64,000 nt of DNA from Saccharothrix sp. ALI-22-I (GCF_001984175.1 NZ_MTQP01000067.1:682001-746000); one strand, 5' to 3'. Shown: positions 26,684 through 35,547, counted from the first letter of the stretch. Numbers and translations: made by a program. The notes: generated by a model not told the origin, from the sequence alone.

Positions 26684-26839
26684 AGGCGCTCAGGGCCGGC
26701 CTGTGGATAAGCGGGGAGCGCGCCTCGCGAGGGTGCGGGCAGCCGGCCAACGGGCTGCCGAACACACGCCGCAACCCGTCTGACCTGCCCGAAGTCGCTG
26801 ACTTAGGACGGCCGTCCCATTCCGCCTAGACTCGGCGAC

Positions 26840-27805
26840 ATGGCTGCTCCAACGACATCGCCGTCGCTACCTCCGGCGCTCGCGGACGCCGTCCGCGACG
26901 ACGCGTCGCTGCGGCGGTTCCTGCACGGGCTGCCGGGTGTGGATCAGGTCGGCGTCGAACAGCGCGCGGCCGGTTTGGGCACCCGGAGCATCAAGAAGGC
27001 CAGCAAGATGTGGGCCATCGACACCGCCATCAGCATGGTCGACCTGACCACGTTGGAAGGCGCGGACACGCACGGCAAGGTCCGGTCGTTGGCCGCGAAG
27101 GCCCGGCGGCCCGACCCGGAGCGCGCGGACGTGCCGAAGGTCGCCGCGGTCTGCGTGTACCCGGACATGGTCGAGACGGCGGTCAAGGAGCTCGAAGGCA
27201 CCGGCATCAACATCGCCAGCGTCGCCACCGCCTTCCCGTCCGGCCGGTCGAGCCTGAAGGTGAAGCTGGAGGACACCGCCTACGCGGTCGACGCGGGCGC
27301 CACCGAGATCGACATGGTGATCGACCGAGGGGCGTTCCTCTCCGGCCGGTTCGGGCAGGTGTTCGACGAGATCGTGCAGGTCAAGCACGCCTGCGGGGAC
27401 GCGCACCTCAAGGTCATCCTGGAGACCGGCGAGCTGGCGACCTACGACAACGTGCGCCGCGCGTCGTGGCTCGGCCTGCTCGCGGGCGGCGACTTCATCA
27501 AGACCTCCACCGGCAAGGTGTCGCCCGCGGCGACGCTGCCGGTCACGCACGTGATGCTGCAAGCCGTGCGCGACTGGCACGCGCAGACCGGCCAGAGAAG
27601 GGGCGTGAAGCCCGCCGGTGGCATCCGCACCACCAAGGACGCGATCAAGTACCTGGTCGCGGTGCACGAGGTCGCGGGACCGGAGTGGCTGACCGCGGAC
27701 CTGTTCCGGTTCGGCGCCTCCACGCTGCTCAACGACCTGCTGATGCAGCGGCGCACCCAGTTGGAAGGCCACTACAGCGGCCCCGATTACGTGACGGTGG
27801 ACTGA
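26840..27805 (+). CDS. deoC: Deoxyribose-phosphate aldolase
   Basis: Cleaves 2-deoxyribose-5-phosphate to acetaldehyde and glyceraldehyde-3-phosphate. It has 321 residues, the long actinobacterial type. The Schiff-base lysine lies in FIKTSTGKV, preceded by LKVILETGEL and the barrel strand TEIDMVIDRG; GVKPAGGIRTTKDA is the phosphate-binding end. The next gene, an aldehyde dehydrogenase, starts 1 bp after the stop and could oxidise the acetaldehyde. Deoxyribose-1-phosphate is supplied by the phosphorylases encoded elsewhere in the window. Confidence 0.95.
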   Translation: MAAPTTSPSLPPALADAVRDDASLRRFLHGLPGVDQVGVEQRAAGLGTRSIKKASKMWAIDTAISMVDLTTLEGADTHGKVRSLAAKARRPDPERADVPKVAAVCVYPDMVETAVKELEGTGINIASVATAFPSGRSSLKVKLEDTAYAVDAGATEIDMVIDRGAFLSGRFGQVFDEIVQVKHACGDAHLKVILETGELATYDNVRRASWLGLLAGGDFIKTSTGKVSPAATLPVTHVMLQAVRDWHAQTGQRRGVKPAGGIRTTKDAIKYLVAVHEVAGPEWLTADLFRFGASTLLNDLLMQRRTQLEGHYSGPDYVTVD

Positions 27806-27806
27806 C

Positions 27807-29234
27807 ATGTGGGAATACGCGCCCGCGCCCGAATCACGGGACATCGCGAACCTCAAGCCCAACTACCGGATGTTCATCGACGGCCAGTTCGTCGAGGGCG
27901 CCGGTGAGCCGCTCAAGACCGTCAACCCCGGCACGGAGGAAGTGCTGGCCGAGGTCAGCACGGCCGCGCCGGCGGACGTGGACAAGGCCGTGAAGGCCGC
28001 GCGTCGCGCCTACGACCGGGTCTGGGGCAGGATGCCCGGCTCCGAGCGCGCCAAGTACATCTTCCGCATCGCGCGCCTGATCCAGGAGCGCGGGCGGGAA
28101 CTGGCCGTGCTGGAGTCGTTGGACAACGGCAAGCCCATCAAGGAATCGCGTGACGTGGACGTGCCCACGGCCGCCGCGCACTTCTTCTACCACGCGGGCT
28201 GGGCCGACAAGCTCGGCTACGCGGGCTACGGCCCCGACCCGCGGCCACTGGGCGTCGCCGGTCAGGTGATCCCGTGGAACTTCCCGCTGATGATGGCGGC
28301 GTGGAAGATCGCGCCCGCGCTGGCCTGCGGCAACACGGTGGTGCTCAAGCCCGCCGAGACGACGCCGCTGACCGCGTTGGTGCTGGCGGAGATCATCCAG
28401 CAGGCCGATCTGCCACCCGGTGTGGTGAACATCCTCGCCGGAGCGGGTGACGTCGGTGCGGCGGTTACCTCGCACCCGGATGTGGACAAGGTCGCGTTCA
28501 CCGGTTCGACCGAGGTCGGCAAGATCATCCAGCGGCAGCTGGCCGGCACCGGCCGCAAGCTGACCCTGGAGCTGGGCGGCAAGGCGGCGAACATCGTGTT
28601 CGACGACGCGCCGCTGGACCAGGCCGTCGAGGGCATCGTCAACGGCATCTTCTTCAACCAGGGTCACGTGTGCTGCGCGGGTTCCCGGCTGCTGGTGCAG
28701 GAATCCGTGGCCGACGAGCTGCTGGAGAAGCTGCACGCCCGCGTGTCCACGCTGCGCGTCGGCGACCCGTTGGACAAGAACACCGACGTCGGCGCGATCA
28801 ACTCCCGCGAGCAGCTGACCAAGATCCAGCAGCTGGTCGAGACGGGTGACGCCGAGGGCGCGGAGCGGTGGACGTCCGCGTGCCCGTTGCCGGACAAGGG
28901 TTTCTACTTCGCGCCGACCGTGTTCTCCAACGTGTCGCAGGCGATGCGGATCGCCCGTGAGGAGATCTTCGGACCGGTGCTGTCGGTGCTCACGTTCCGC
29001 ACCCCGGACGAGGCGGTGGCCAAGGCGAACAACACGCCGTACGGGCTGTCGGCCGGTATCTGGACCGAGAAGGGGTCGCGCATCCTGTGGGCGGCGCAGA
29101 AGATGCGCGCCGGCGTGGTGTGGGCCAACACGTTCAACCGCTTCGACCCGACCGCCCCGTTCGGCGGCTACCAGGAGTCGGGCTTCGGCCGCGAGGGCGG
29201 CCGCACCGGGCTGGAGGCGTACCTCGATGTCTGA
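27807..29234 (+). CDS. Aldehyde dehydrogenase
   Basis: An NAD(P)-dependent aldehyde dehydrogenase of 475 residues. All key features are present: oxyanion/cofactor segment PWNFPLMMAAWKIAPALACG, glycine loop AFTGSTEVGK, general base in LELGGKAANIV, and the catalytic cysteine in GHVCCAGS near residue 290; EEIFGPVLSVL follows. The start ATG at 27807 is 1 bp after deoC, and the end overlaps the next gene by 8 bp. Oxidation of acetaldehyde released by DeoC is the likely role (inferred from context). Confidence 0.94.
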   Translation: MWEYAPAPESRDIANLKPNYRMFIDGQFVEGAGEPLKTVNPGTEEVLAEVSTAAPADVDKAVKAARRAYDRVWGRMPGSERAKYIFRIARLIQERGRELAVLESLDNGKPIKESRDVDVPTAAAHFFYHAGWADKLGYAGYGPDPRPLGVAGQVIPWNFPLMMAAWKIAPALACGNTVVLKPAETTPLTALVLAEIIQQADLPPGVVNILAGAGDVGAAVTSHPDVDKVAFTGSTEVGKIIQRQLAGTGRKLTLELGGKAANIVFDDAPLDQAVEGIVNGIFFNQGHVCCAGSRLLVQESVADELLEKLHARVSTLRVGDPLDKNTDVGAINSREQLTKIQQLVETGDAEGAERWTSACPLPDKGFYFAPTVFSNVSQAMRIAREEIFGPVLSVLTFRTPDEAVAKANNTPYGLSAGIWTEKGSRILWAAQKMRAGVVWANTFNRFDPTAPFGGYQESGFGREGGRTGLEAYLDV

Positions 29235-30090
29235 TCGGATCTCGGTCGCGAAGACGTACAAGCTCTACATCGGCGGCGCGTTCCCGCGGTCGGAGTCGGG
29301 GCGGTCGTACCCGGTGGTCGACGCGAAGGGCACGTTCCTGGCCAATGCGGCGCAGGGGTCGCGCAAGGACGCCCGGGACGCGGTGACGGTGGCGCGCAAG
29401 GCGTTCCCCGGCTGGTCCGGTGCGACGGCGTACAACCGGGGGCAGGTGCTGTACCGGGTCGCCGAGGTGCTGGAGGGTCGGCGGGAGCAGTTCATCGCCG
29501 AGGTGGCCGCTGCCGAGGGCGTCGCGGTGAAGAAGGCGCAGTCGTTGGTGGACACGGCGATCGACCGGTGGGTCTGGTACGCGGGGTGGACCGACAAGGT
29601 CGCCACCGTGCTGGGCGGGTCGAACCCGGTGGCGGGGCCGTACTTCTCGTTCTCGTTGCCGGAGCCGACGGGTGTGGTCGCGGTGCTGGCGCCGCAGCAG
29701 TCGTCGTTGCTGGGGCTGATCAGCGTGGTGGCGCCGGTGATCGCTACCGGCAACACGGCGGTGGTGGTGTCTTCGCAGGACCGGCCGTTGCCGGCGGTGA
29801 CGTTGTCGGAGGTGCTGGCGACGTCCGACCTGCCGGGCGGTGTGGTGAACGTGCTGACCGGGCGGACGGCGGAGATCGCGCCTTGGCTGGCGTCGCACGC
29901 GGACGTGAACGCGCTGGACCTGACCGGTGCGCCGGAGTCGACGCGGGCGGACTTGGAGCGTTCGGCGGCGGGGACGGTGAAGCGCGTGCTGCGGGCGCGT
30001 CCTTCGGAGGACTTCACCCGCGAGCCGGACTTGGCCCGGCTGCGGGCGTTCCTGGAGACGAAGACGGTCTGGCACCCGATGGGTGTCTAA
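29227..30090 (+). CDS. Truncated aldehyde dehydrogenase-like protein lacking the catalytic cysteine
   Basis: A protein of 287 residues matching only the N-terminal, cofactor-binding half of aldehyde dehydrogenases: KLYIGGAFPRSESG, a DRWVWYAGWTDK helix, VVAVLAPQQSSLLGL, and LPGGVVNVLTGRTAEI. It ends at LETKTVWHPMGV without the LELGGK base, the catalytic cysteine or the C-terminal domain. It is not a recent frameshift: the frame is clean and the end is well formed. ATG 29227 overlaps the active dehydrogenase gene by 8 bp, so a structural or regulatory partner role is possible. It converges with, and overlaps by 4 bp, the membrane protein gene at 30087. Confidence 0.85.
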   Translation: MSDRISVAKTYKLYIGGAFPRSESGRSYPVVDAKGTFLANAAQGSRKDARDAVTVARKAFPGWSGATAYNRGQVLYRVAEVLEGRREQFIAEVAAAEGVAVKKAQSLVDTAIDRWVWYAGWTDKVATVLGGSNPVAGPYFSFSLPEPTGVVAVLAPQQSSLLGLISVVAPVIATGNTAVVVSSQDRPLPAVTLSEVLATSDLPGGVVNVLTGRTAEIAPWLASHADVNALDLTGAPESTRADLERSAAGTVKRVLRARPSEDFTREPDLARLRAFLETKTVWHPMGV

Positions 30091-30656
30091 CGGCGGCAGC
30101 CGAACAGGCTGTAGGCGAGCAGGCCGGTGCAGCCGAGCACGACCGCGGTGATGGTGGCCGAGGTGGTGTCGGCGGGTTGCACCGGCCAGCTCAGCAGGCG
30201 GCTGAGCCAGTGGTCGTGGCCCGGCGGGATGACGAGCGTGACGCCGGCCCACCCGATCGGCAACGTCCACGCGGCGCGTGAGCCGAAGAGCAGCGCGCCC
30301 AGTGCGGCGAGGCCGCCGAGTCCGGCGACGTCGCGCAGCACCAAGGCGTCCGGCGCGATCGGGTCGGCGAAGGTGTCGACGGCGAGCAGCAGCGCGGCTG
30401 TGACCGTGCCGCCGACCAGCAGGTGTGCGGCCCGTCGGGGTGGCCAGCCGAACGCGGCCGTCCGGTCGAGCGCCAGGTCGTGCCCGCCCAGGCCGGTGGC
30501 GAGGGCGGCGACACCGATCGCGGCGGCGAACGCGGCGAGCTGCGGGCTGCCGTCGGGCGGGGCGAGGGCGGCGAGCGCGGCCACACCCGCCACGACGACG
30601 GCCGCCGACACCGGGATCTGCCGGGCGCGTGCGTAGAGGAACAACCACCGCGTCAC
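30087..30656 (-). CDS. Multi-pass membrane protein, unknown function
   Basis: A protein of 189 residues with about six hydrophobic helices, including VSAAVVVAGVAALAAL, HLLVGGTVTAALLLAVDTF and LGGLAALGALLFGS. It ends in a short tail (SLFGCRR). GTG at 30656 gives the N-terminus VTRWLFLYARARQIP. It lies downstream of the sigma/ABC cluster on the same strand, separated by repeat copy B, and may be a further membrane component of that system; no family recognised. Confidence 0.7.
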   Translation of the reverse strand: MTRWLFLYARARQIPVSAAVVVAGVAALAALAPPDGSPQLAAFAAAIGVAALATGLGGHDLALDRTAAFGWPPRRAAHLLVGGTVTAALLLAVDTFADPIAPDALVLRDVAGLGGLAALGALLFGSRAAWTLPIGWAGVTLVIPPGHDHWLSRLLSWPVQPADTTSATITAVVLGCTGLLAYSLFGCRR

Positions 30657-30706
30657 GCCACACCCCCGTGACCTGCTGAAGCCGATCGACTCCGACGCGG
30701 ACCCCC

Positions 30707-30770
30707 GAAATTGTCGGACCCCGCCGGTAAAGTGAAACCAGGGGTTCCCCGGCGGGGACTTCTGCGAAGC
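30707..30770 (+). repeat. Dispersed element, copy B
   Basis: Forward copy, intergenic between two same-strand membrane protein genes. Blocks: GAAATTGTCGGACCCC, GCCGGTAAAGTG, CAGGGG, CCGGCGGGGAC, CTGCGAAGC. The segment CCCCGCCGG pairs with CCGGCGGGG around a 21-bp loop, so the element can form a hairpin. Confidence 0.85.
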
Positions 30771-30777
30771 TCGCGGG

Positions 30778-32121
30778 TCATGCGGTGCCGCCGGTGAGTG
30801 CCGCGAGGGGGTCGCCGTCGCACGCGGCCAGCACTTCACGTGCTGCCTGGACTCGGGCCGCTTGTGAGGCCTCGGGCAGGGCGCGCAGGTCGTCCCAGGC
30901 CCTGCCGGCCAGCGCGGCGATCTCCTCGGCCAGCCACAGGTTCCCCGGCAGCGATTCCAGGCGGCCGGTCAGCCATGCCATCGTGACCGTGCGCGCGGCG
31001 GCCTCGCGGGCCATCATGTCCGAGCTGTAGTCGCCGTAGCACGTCCGCGTCCCGGCACCGGCGAGCAAGTACGTCGTCACCCGCTCAGGCGTCGGCGGCA
31101 CACGGCGGAAGTACGTGAAGTCGTCCAAGTCCACCCACACGGCATCCATCGGCTCCGGCCCCCGTGCGTCCTCCCACACCGGCGCCACCACCGCCACCTC
31201 CCGCACCGACGTCGGTGGCGACGGCAGCTTCGTCAGCAGCCGCAACGCCTCCCGCGCGGGCCCCGCCAACGCCGCCCGTTCGTGCTCGTGCGCCCGCGTC
31301 AGGCACAACTGCTCCTCGCACACCAGCTCCGCGGCCACCGGATCAGGCCTCATGGCCTCCCCCGGCGTGGCAGGCAACAACGGCACCGCGACGGCACCCG
31401 CCACCAACACCGGCAGCACGCCCAGCCACCGCCGCCGCAACGCCACCAGCAGGAACCCCGACAGCGCCACCCCCGCGAACCACACCGCCTGCACCGCGCT
31501 CACCGAACCCGCCACCGACGCGAACACCGTCCTCGGGAACGGCACCGTGGGCAGCAGCACGGTCCAGCGGAAACCGTCCCCCGTGATCTGCCCCAACCCC
31601 AACGACATCAACGACATCCCGCCGACCGCCAACACCGGCGGCACCAACGGCGACGGCACGAGCCGGCCCAGCCCCATGCCCAACCACGCCGCACCGACGA
31701 GCGCGAGCACGCCCACCAGTGCGATCGGCACCCAGCCCCAGTGGAAGTAGTCCGTCGCGAAAGGCACCTGCACCGCCCCGACCGCGAGCACCACCACGTA
31801 CGCCGCGATCAACGCGACCGCCAACGCGCCGAGCGTCCACCCGACCCGCTGCGCACGCGGCCGTGGCGTGGAGGCGAACAGCTCCTCCACCCCGGACCGC
31901 CGGTCCCGCAAGCCCTGCAACGCCCCCGCGGCCAACGTCAACGGCCACGAGAACACCAGCATGAATCGGACCCACTCGGCCAACGTCGTCCACTGCCGCG
32001 TCCACGCCGTGCTGTTCTTGGTCGACGGCCCCCAGTACAGCAACCCCACCATGACCAACGTGACCAGCGCGCCGAGCAGCAACGCCGTGGTCCGCCTCAG
32101 CTCGATCCCGAGAATCCTCAC
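30778..32121 (-). CDS. ABC-2 type transporter membrane protein with C-terminal exported domain
   Basis: A protein of 447 residues. Six hydrophobic helices are packed in the first 270 residues (for example LLLGALVTLVMVGLLYWG and VGVLALVGAAWLGMGLG). A soluble part of about 170 residues follows, with CEEQLCLTRAHEHERAAL and a WVDLDDFTYFRRVPPT segment, probably extracytoplasmic. GTG at 32121 overlaps the upstream ATPase stop (GTGA), showing translational coupling. It should form the permease of the ABC system downstream of the ECF sigma factor. The substrate is unknown. Confidence 0.82.
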   Translation of the reverse strand: MRILGIELRRTTALLLGALVTLVMVGLLYWGPSTKNSTAWTRQWTTLAEWVRFMLVFSWPLTLAAGALQGLRDRRSGVEELFASTPRPRAQRVGWTLGALAVALIAAYVVVLAVGAVQVPFATDYFHWGWVPIALVGVLALVGAAWLGMGLGRLVPSPLVPPVLAVGGMSLMSLGLGQITGDGFRWTVLLPTVPFPRTVFASVAGSVSAVQAVWFAGVALSGFLLVALRRRWLGVLPVLVAGAVAVPLLPATPGEAMRPDPVAAELVCEEQLCLTRAHEHERAALAGPAREALRLLTKLPSPPTSVREVAVVAPVWEDARGPEPMDAVWVDLDDFTYFRRVPPTPERVTTYLLAGAGTRTCYGDYSSDMMAREAAARTVTMAWLTGRLESLPGNLWLAEEIAALAGRAWDDLRALPEASQAARVQAAREVLAACDGDPLAALTGGTA

Positions 32122-32906
32122 CACGCACCGCCCAGCAGTGCCGAGTAGCCGCGCTCGATCGGGCTGTCGCCGACGTCGTCCGGCCCACCGGCCGCGGCCA
32201 GCTCGTCGGGCGTGCCCTGGAACACCAGCTTGCCGCCGGAGACCAGCACCACGTCCGTGCAAGCCGCCGCGACGTCCTCGACCAGGTGCGTCGACACCAC
32301 CACGCACGAGTCGGAGCCCAACTGCTGCAACAACTCCCGGAACCGGACCCGCTGCCCCGGATCGAGCCCGGCGGTCGGCTCGTCCAGCAGCAGCAACTCG
32401 GGATCGTTGACGATGGCCTGCGCGATACCGGCCCGCCGCACCATGCCACCGGACAGCGTCTTCATCCGGGAGTCCGCGCGGTCAGCCAGCCCGACCCGTT
32501 CGACGGCCCGCTGCACCGCACCCGGCACGTCCCGCTTCGGCATCTCCTTGAGCCACGCCATGTACTCGACGAACTCGCGCACGGTGAACCGCTTGTAGTA
32601 GCCGAAATCCTGCGGCAGGTAGCCGAGCGCGCGGCGCAGCCGGCGCAGATCCAGTCGCCCGGACACCGGCGAGCCCAGCACTTCCAACGTCCCGGACGCC
32701 GGCCGCAGCACGGTCGCCAGCGACCGGATGAGCGTGGTCTTGCCCGCGCCGTTCGGCCCGAGCAGACCGTGCACACCGCGCCCCAGCCGCAGGTCGAGCC
32801 CGTCCACCGCCATCTTCCGGCCCGCGCGCACGCGCAGGCCCTCCGCCTTGACCTGCCAGGCGTACCCCGTCGGCGCGACTTCCGCCGCGCTCACCGCACG
32901 TGCCAC
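32118..32906 (-). CDS. ABC transporter ATP-binding protein
   Basis: A 262-residue ATPase. Walker A LLGPNGAGKTTLIRSL, Q-loop YLPQDFGYYKRF, signature LSGGMVRRAGIAQAI and Walker B ELLLLDEPTAGLDPG are all intact, with the switch histidine in VSTHLVED. GTG at 32906 has GGAGGGAGG 7 bp upstream, preferred over the longer frame to 33059. It is coupled to the downstream permease and follows the zinc-finger membrane protein in one operon. Confidence 0.92.
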   Translation of the reverse strand: MARAVSAAEVAPTGYAWQVKAEGLRVRAGRKMAVDGLDLRLGRGVHGLLGPNGAGKTTLIRSLATVLRPASGTLEVLGSPVSGRLDLRRLRRALGYLPQDFGYYKRFTVREFVEYMAWLKEMPKRDVPGAVQRAVERVGLADRADSRMKTLSGGMVRRAGIAQAIVNDPELLLLDEPTAGLDPGQRVRFRELLQQLGSDSCVVVSTHLVEDVAAACTDVVLVSGGKLVFQGTPDELAAAGGPDDVGDSPIERGYSALLGGAW

Positions 32907-32952
32907 TTCGCCTCCCTCCAACACAGTCCTTCCCTCCACCACAGCCCCTCCG

Positions 32953-33723
32953 TCACAGTCGCGCGTAGGCCGCGGACCTGAAGAACACCGCGGCGGCGCC
33001 CCCGACGAGCACCGCCGCCCACACGGGCGCCGCACCCGGCGTGAGCACGCCGGGCACACCGCCGAGCACCACCGCCGGACCGATCACCAGCACCGCCCAC
33101 GAGGCGGCGGTGGCGACGGCGGCCCGGCGCACCCCGATCACGCCGCCGAGCGCGAGGGTCACCGAGGTGACGCCCAGGCACGGCAGCAGCCAGTACGCGG
33201 GTGACGCGCCGACCACCCAGCCGCCCAGCAGCAACACGGGCAGCACCACCACCAGCACCGCGAACGTCCGGCGCAACACGAGTTGCAGACCGGCCCGCGG
33301 CGTGGACACCACCAGCTCGTAGGCCGGGTCCATGGCCCGCGACCAGGCCGCCGCCACACCCAGCACGGGCACGATCGGCGCGATCAGCAACACCGCGGAC
33401 GACAGCGCGTCCACCGGCAGCACGCCGTCCACGAACAACGCCGCCAGCACCACGAACGCCGTCATGGCCAGCCACGGCAGGAACGACGGCGTCGCCCACT
33501 GAGCGAACCGGCGACGTCTCCTCACGGGCGCACCGGTCGGCTCCAACTCCGCCCACACGGCCGCCGTCAACGCCGTGACCTGCGGCGGAGCCACGTCGGC
33601 CAACCGCAGCCGGCACAGCTCGCAGGTCTCCAGGTGCGACTCGACGGCCCACAACCGGTCACCGGGCAGGTCGTCGCCCGCCGCGTAGCGGGCGATCAGC
33701 TCGGCGGACGCGTGCTCGCTCAT
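32953..33723 (-). CDS. Zinc-finger (anti-sigma-like) membrane protein
   Basis: A protein of 256 residues. The N-terminus carries a zf-HC2 finger (AVESHLETCELCRLRL, HxxxCxxC), the hallmark of ZAS anti-sigma factors. It is followed by six hydrophobic helices rather than the usual single one (for example AFVVLAALFVDGVL and VLVVVLPVLLLGGWVVG). ATG at 33723 overlaps the sigma factor stop (ATGA). This suggests an anti-sigma factor fused to a permease-like membrane domain, possibly a transporter subunit that also senses and releases the sigma factor. Confidence 0.82.
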   Translation of the reverse strand: MSEHASAELIARYAAGDDLPGDRLWAVESHLETCELCRLRLADVAPPQVTALTAAVWAELEPTGAPVRRRRRFAQWATPSFLPWLAMTAFVVLAALFVDGVLPVDALSSAVLLIAPIVPVLGVAAAWSRAMDPAYELVVSTPRAGLQLVLRRTFAVLVVVLPVLLLGGWVVGASPAYWLLPCLGVTSVTLALGGVIGVRRAAVATAASWAVLVIGPAVVLGGVPGVLTPGAAPVWAAVLVGGAAAVFFRSAAYARL

Positions 33724-34250
33724 GACAGTGCCTCCCGCATCGCGATCCGAGCCCGCCGAGCGCGGGTCTTGACGGTGCCCTCGGGCACCCCGAGCAGCAC
33801 GGCGGTCTCCCGCACGGTCAGCCCGTCCAGCACCATCGCCTGGAGCACCTGCCGCAGCTCCGGGGCCAGGTCGCGCAACGCGCCACCGACGTCGTCGCTC
33901 AACGCGCCCGCCAGCACCTCGTCCTCGGCGGCCGGCGCGGTCTGGGCCACCGGCAACGGCCGGGCCTGGTGCGCACGGCGGCGGAACGCGTCCACCAGGC
34001 GGCGGGCGGCGATCGTCCACAACCACCCGACCGCCGTGCCGTCGACCGCCGCCCCCGCGAACGACCCCGCCGCCCGCCACACCGCCAGGTACGTCTCCTG
34101 CATGACCTCGGCGACGACCTGGTCGTCGGCGCAGCGGCGGCGCAGGCGCACCGCCAGCCACGGCGACGTGCGCCGGTAGAGCTCCTCGAAGGCCGCGCGG
34201 TCGCCACGGGCGATCGCGCGGACCAGCTGCTCCTCGTTCACATCCGGCAA
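33720..34250 (-). CDS. ECF RNA polymerase sigma factor
   Basis: A sigma-70 family ECF factor of about 176 residues. Region 2: DRAAFEELYRRTSPWLAVRL and VMQETYLAVWRAAGSF, with WTIAARRLVDAFRRR. Region 4: VLDGLTVRETAVLLGVPEGTVKTRARRAR, a clear helix-turn-helix. The start is TTG 34250 (GGGGG stretch upstream) or GTG 34241. Four genes in order (sigma, zf-HC2 membrane protein, ABC ATPase, permease) overlap or sit close together, so it probably controls its own ABC transporter. Confidence 0.92.
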   Translation of the reverse strand: MPDVNEEQLVRAIARGDRAAFEELYRRTSPWLAVRLRRRCADDQVVAEVMQETYLAVWRAAGSFAGAAVDGTAVGWLWTIAARRLVDAFRRRAHQARPLPVAQTAPAAEDEVLAGALSDDVGGALRDLAPELRQVLQAMVLDGLTVRETAVLLGVPEGTVKTRARRARIAMREALS

Positions 34251-34303
34251 GACGACCGCCCCCGGGAAACGGTTCTCAGATCCGAGTGACTTGCATCACA
34301 CCA

Positions 34304-34882
34304 TTAGGCCGGGCTCGACACCGCGTCGAACAACTCTCGCAGCGCGTCGTTGGAGACGGTCATGCTCTGCCGGTTGGCGTCGATGAACGCCGTCCGGTCC
34401 AGGGTGTGCAGGGCGACGCGCCACCCGGCCTCACGCGCCAGCTGCCGGAAGAACGCCCGCTGCGTGCGCCCGTTGCCCTCCCGGAACGGGTGCAAGGCGT
34501 TGACCTCGGCGAAGTAGTGCGTGAACCGGTCCAGGAAGCGGTCGCGCCCCAGGTCGCGGAGGTACCGCTCCTTCTCCAGCTCCTCGAACAGCTCCTGCCC
34601 GAACGCCTCGATCTGCTGCCACACGGCGAACATGGCGGACTTCGCGATGTTCACCCGCCGGATCTCGCCCGCCCAGGGGTAGATGTCGCCGAAGATGCGG
34701 CGGTGGAAGGCCTGCAGGTGGGCCAGGTCGTAGAGGCCGGGCAGGGGCGTGGTCGCGAGCTGTTCGACGCGCATGGTGCTCAGCCGCATCTCGGCGAGAT
34801 CGCACTCCTGGCGATCGGTCAGGCCGAGGGTGTTGCGCAGCACCCCGGACGCCGGGTCCAGGTAGGGGTCCGCAAAGGTCAC
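34304..34882 (-). CDS. Fic family protein (probable toxin)
   Basis: A Fic-fold enzyme of 192 residues that would transfer AMP (or another phosphate-containing group) to target proteins. The catalytic motif NALHPFREGNGRTQR is complete, including the histidine and both arginines; upstream helices show LQAFHRRIFGDIYPWAGEIR, the flap of typical Fic proteins. No inhibitory alpha-helix motif [ST]xxxE[GN] is evident, so an antitoxin in trans is expected. ATG 34882 overlaps the preceding Panacea-domain gene (ATGA), making a bicistronic toxin-antitoxin unit. Confidence 0.93.
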   Translation of the reverse strand: MTFADPYLDPASGVLRNTLGLTDRQECDLAEMRLSTMRVEQLATTPLPGLYDLAHLQAFHRRIFGDIYPWAGEIRRVNIAKSAMFAVWQQIEAFGQELFEELEKERYLRDLGRDRFLDRFTHYFAEVNALHPFREGNGRTQRAFFRQLAREAGWRVALHTLDRTAFIDANRQSMTVSNDALRELFDAVSSPA

Positions 34883-35469
34883 GAGCGGCGCAGCGCCTCA
34901 AGCTCCCTGGCAATGGCCTCGTCCGCGGTCAACTCGCCCGCCGCGACCGCCCGCATGGTCGCCACCACGTCGTCCGGGACGTCCAGGCCCTCCAGCCGGG
35001 CACTGCCCACGGCCTCCGCGATCGCTTCCTCCGGACCGCTGGTCAGCCGGCGGAAGTACCGGGCCATCACACCGTGGGACAGCGGCACACTGCTCGGCTC
35101 GGACTCGGGCAGACCGCCCCGCGCCGCGCGCCACGGTTCCTCCGCGTGCGCCATATCGCTGAGCTCGTGGCGGCTGAAGTGCCCGTACCGCTCGACCACG
35201 GAGCGCACGACCGCGCTCTCCCGCTCGCTCAACCGGCCCGGATCGCCCTCTTCCCAGGCACACACCTCGGTCTGCCCCTGGTGGCGGTGGTAGACCTCCG
35301 GCACGACCGGCCCCCGGCGCCACGCCTCGATCGGGGCCTCGAACAGCGGCTCGCCCTGCTCGGCCAAGTGCCACGCCTGGGCGTAGTAGAGCAGCTTCTG
35401 CAACTTCATCGGCGATTCGGGCCCTGTGGCCGCGAGCACCGCCGCCGCCACGTCGTGCACGTTCGCCAT
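34879..35469 (-). CDS. Panacea-domain (DUF4065) antitoxin
   Basis: A protein of 196 residues with the DUF4065 (Panacea, GepA/SocA-like) fold: MKLQKLLYYAQAWHLAEQGEPLF near residue 20 and a conserved WRRGPVVPEVYHRH. Such domains act as broad antitoxins in PanAT toxin-antitoxin pairs, including some with Fic toxins. The ORF starts at ATG 35469 and overlaps the Fic toxin gene by 4 bp. A C-terminal helical tail (TADEAIARELEALRR) likely contacts the toxin. The pairing suggests a type II TA locus. Confidence 0.92.
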   Translation of the reverse strand: MANVHDVAAAVLAATGPESPMKLQKLLYYAQAWHLAEQGEPLFEAPIEAWRRGPVVPEVYHRHQGQTEVCAWEEGDPGRLSERESAVVRSVVERYGHFSRHELSDMAHAEEPWRAARGGLPESEPSSVPLSHGVMARYFRRLTSGPEEAIAEAVGSARLEGLDVPDDVVATMRAVAAGELTADEAIARELEALRRS

Positions 35470-35547
35470 CCCGACTCCACTGTGCTGACCTGCGAGAACC
35501 CGTTACCACGATGATACCGGAACGGCCGTTCGAAGGCAGTCACCCGA

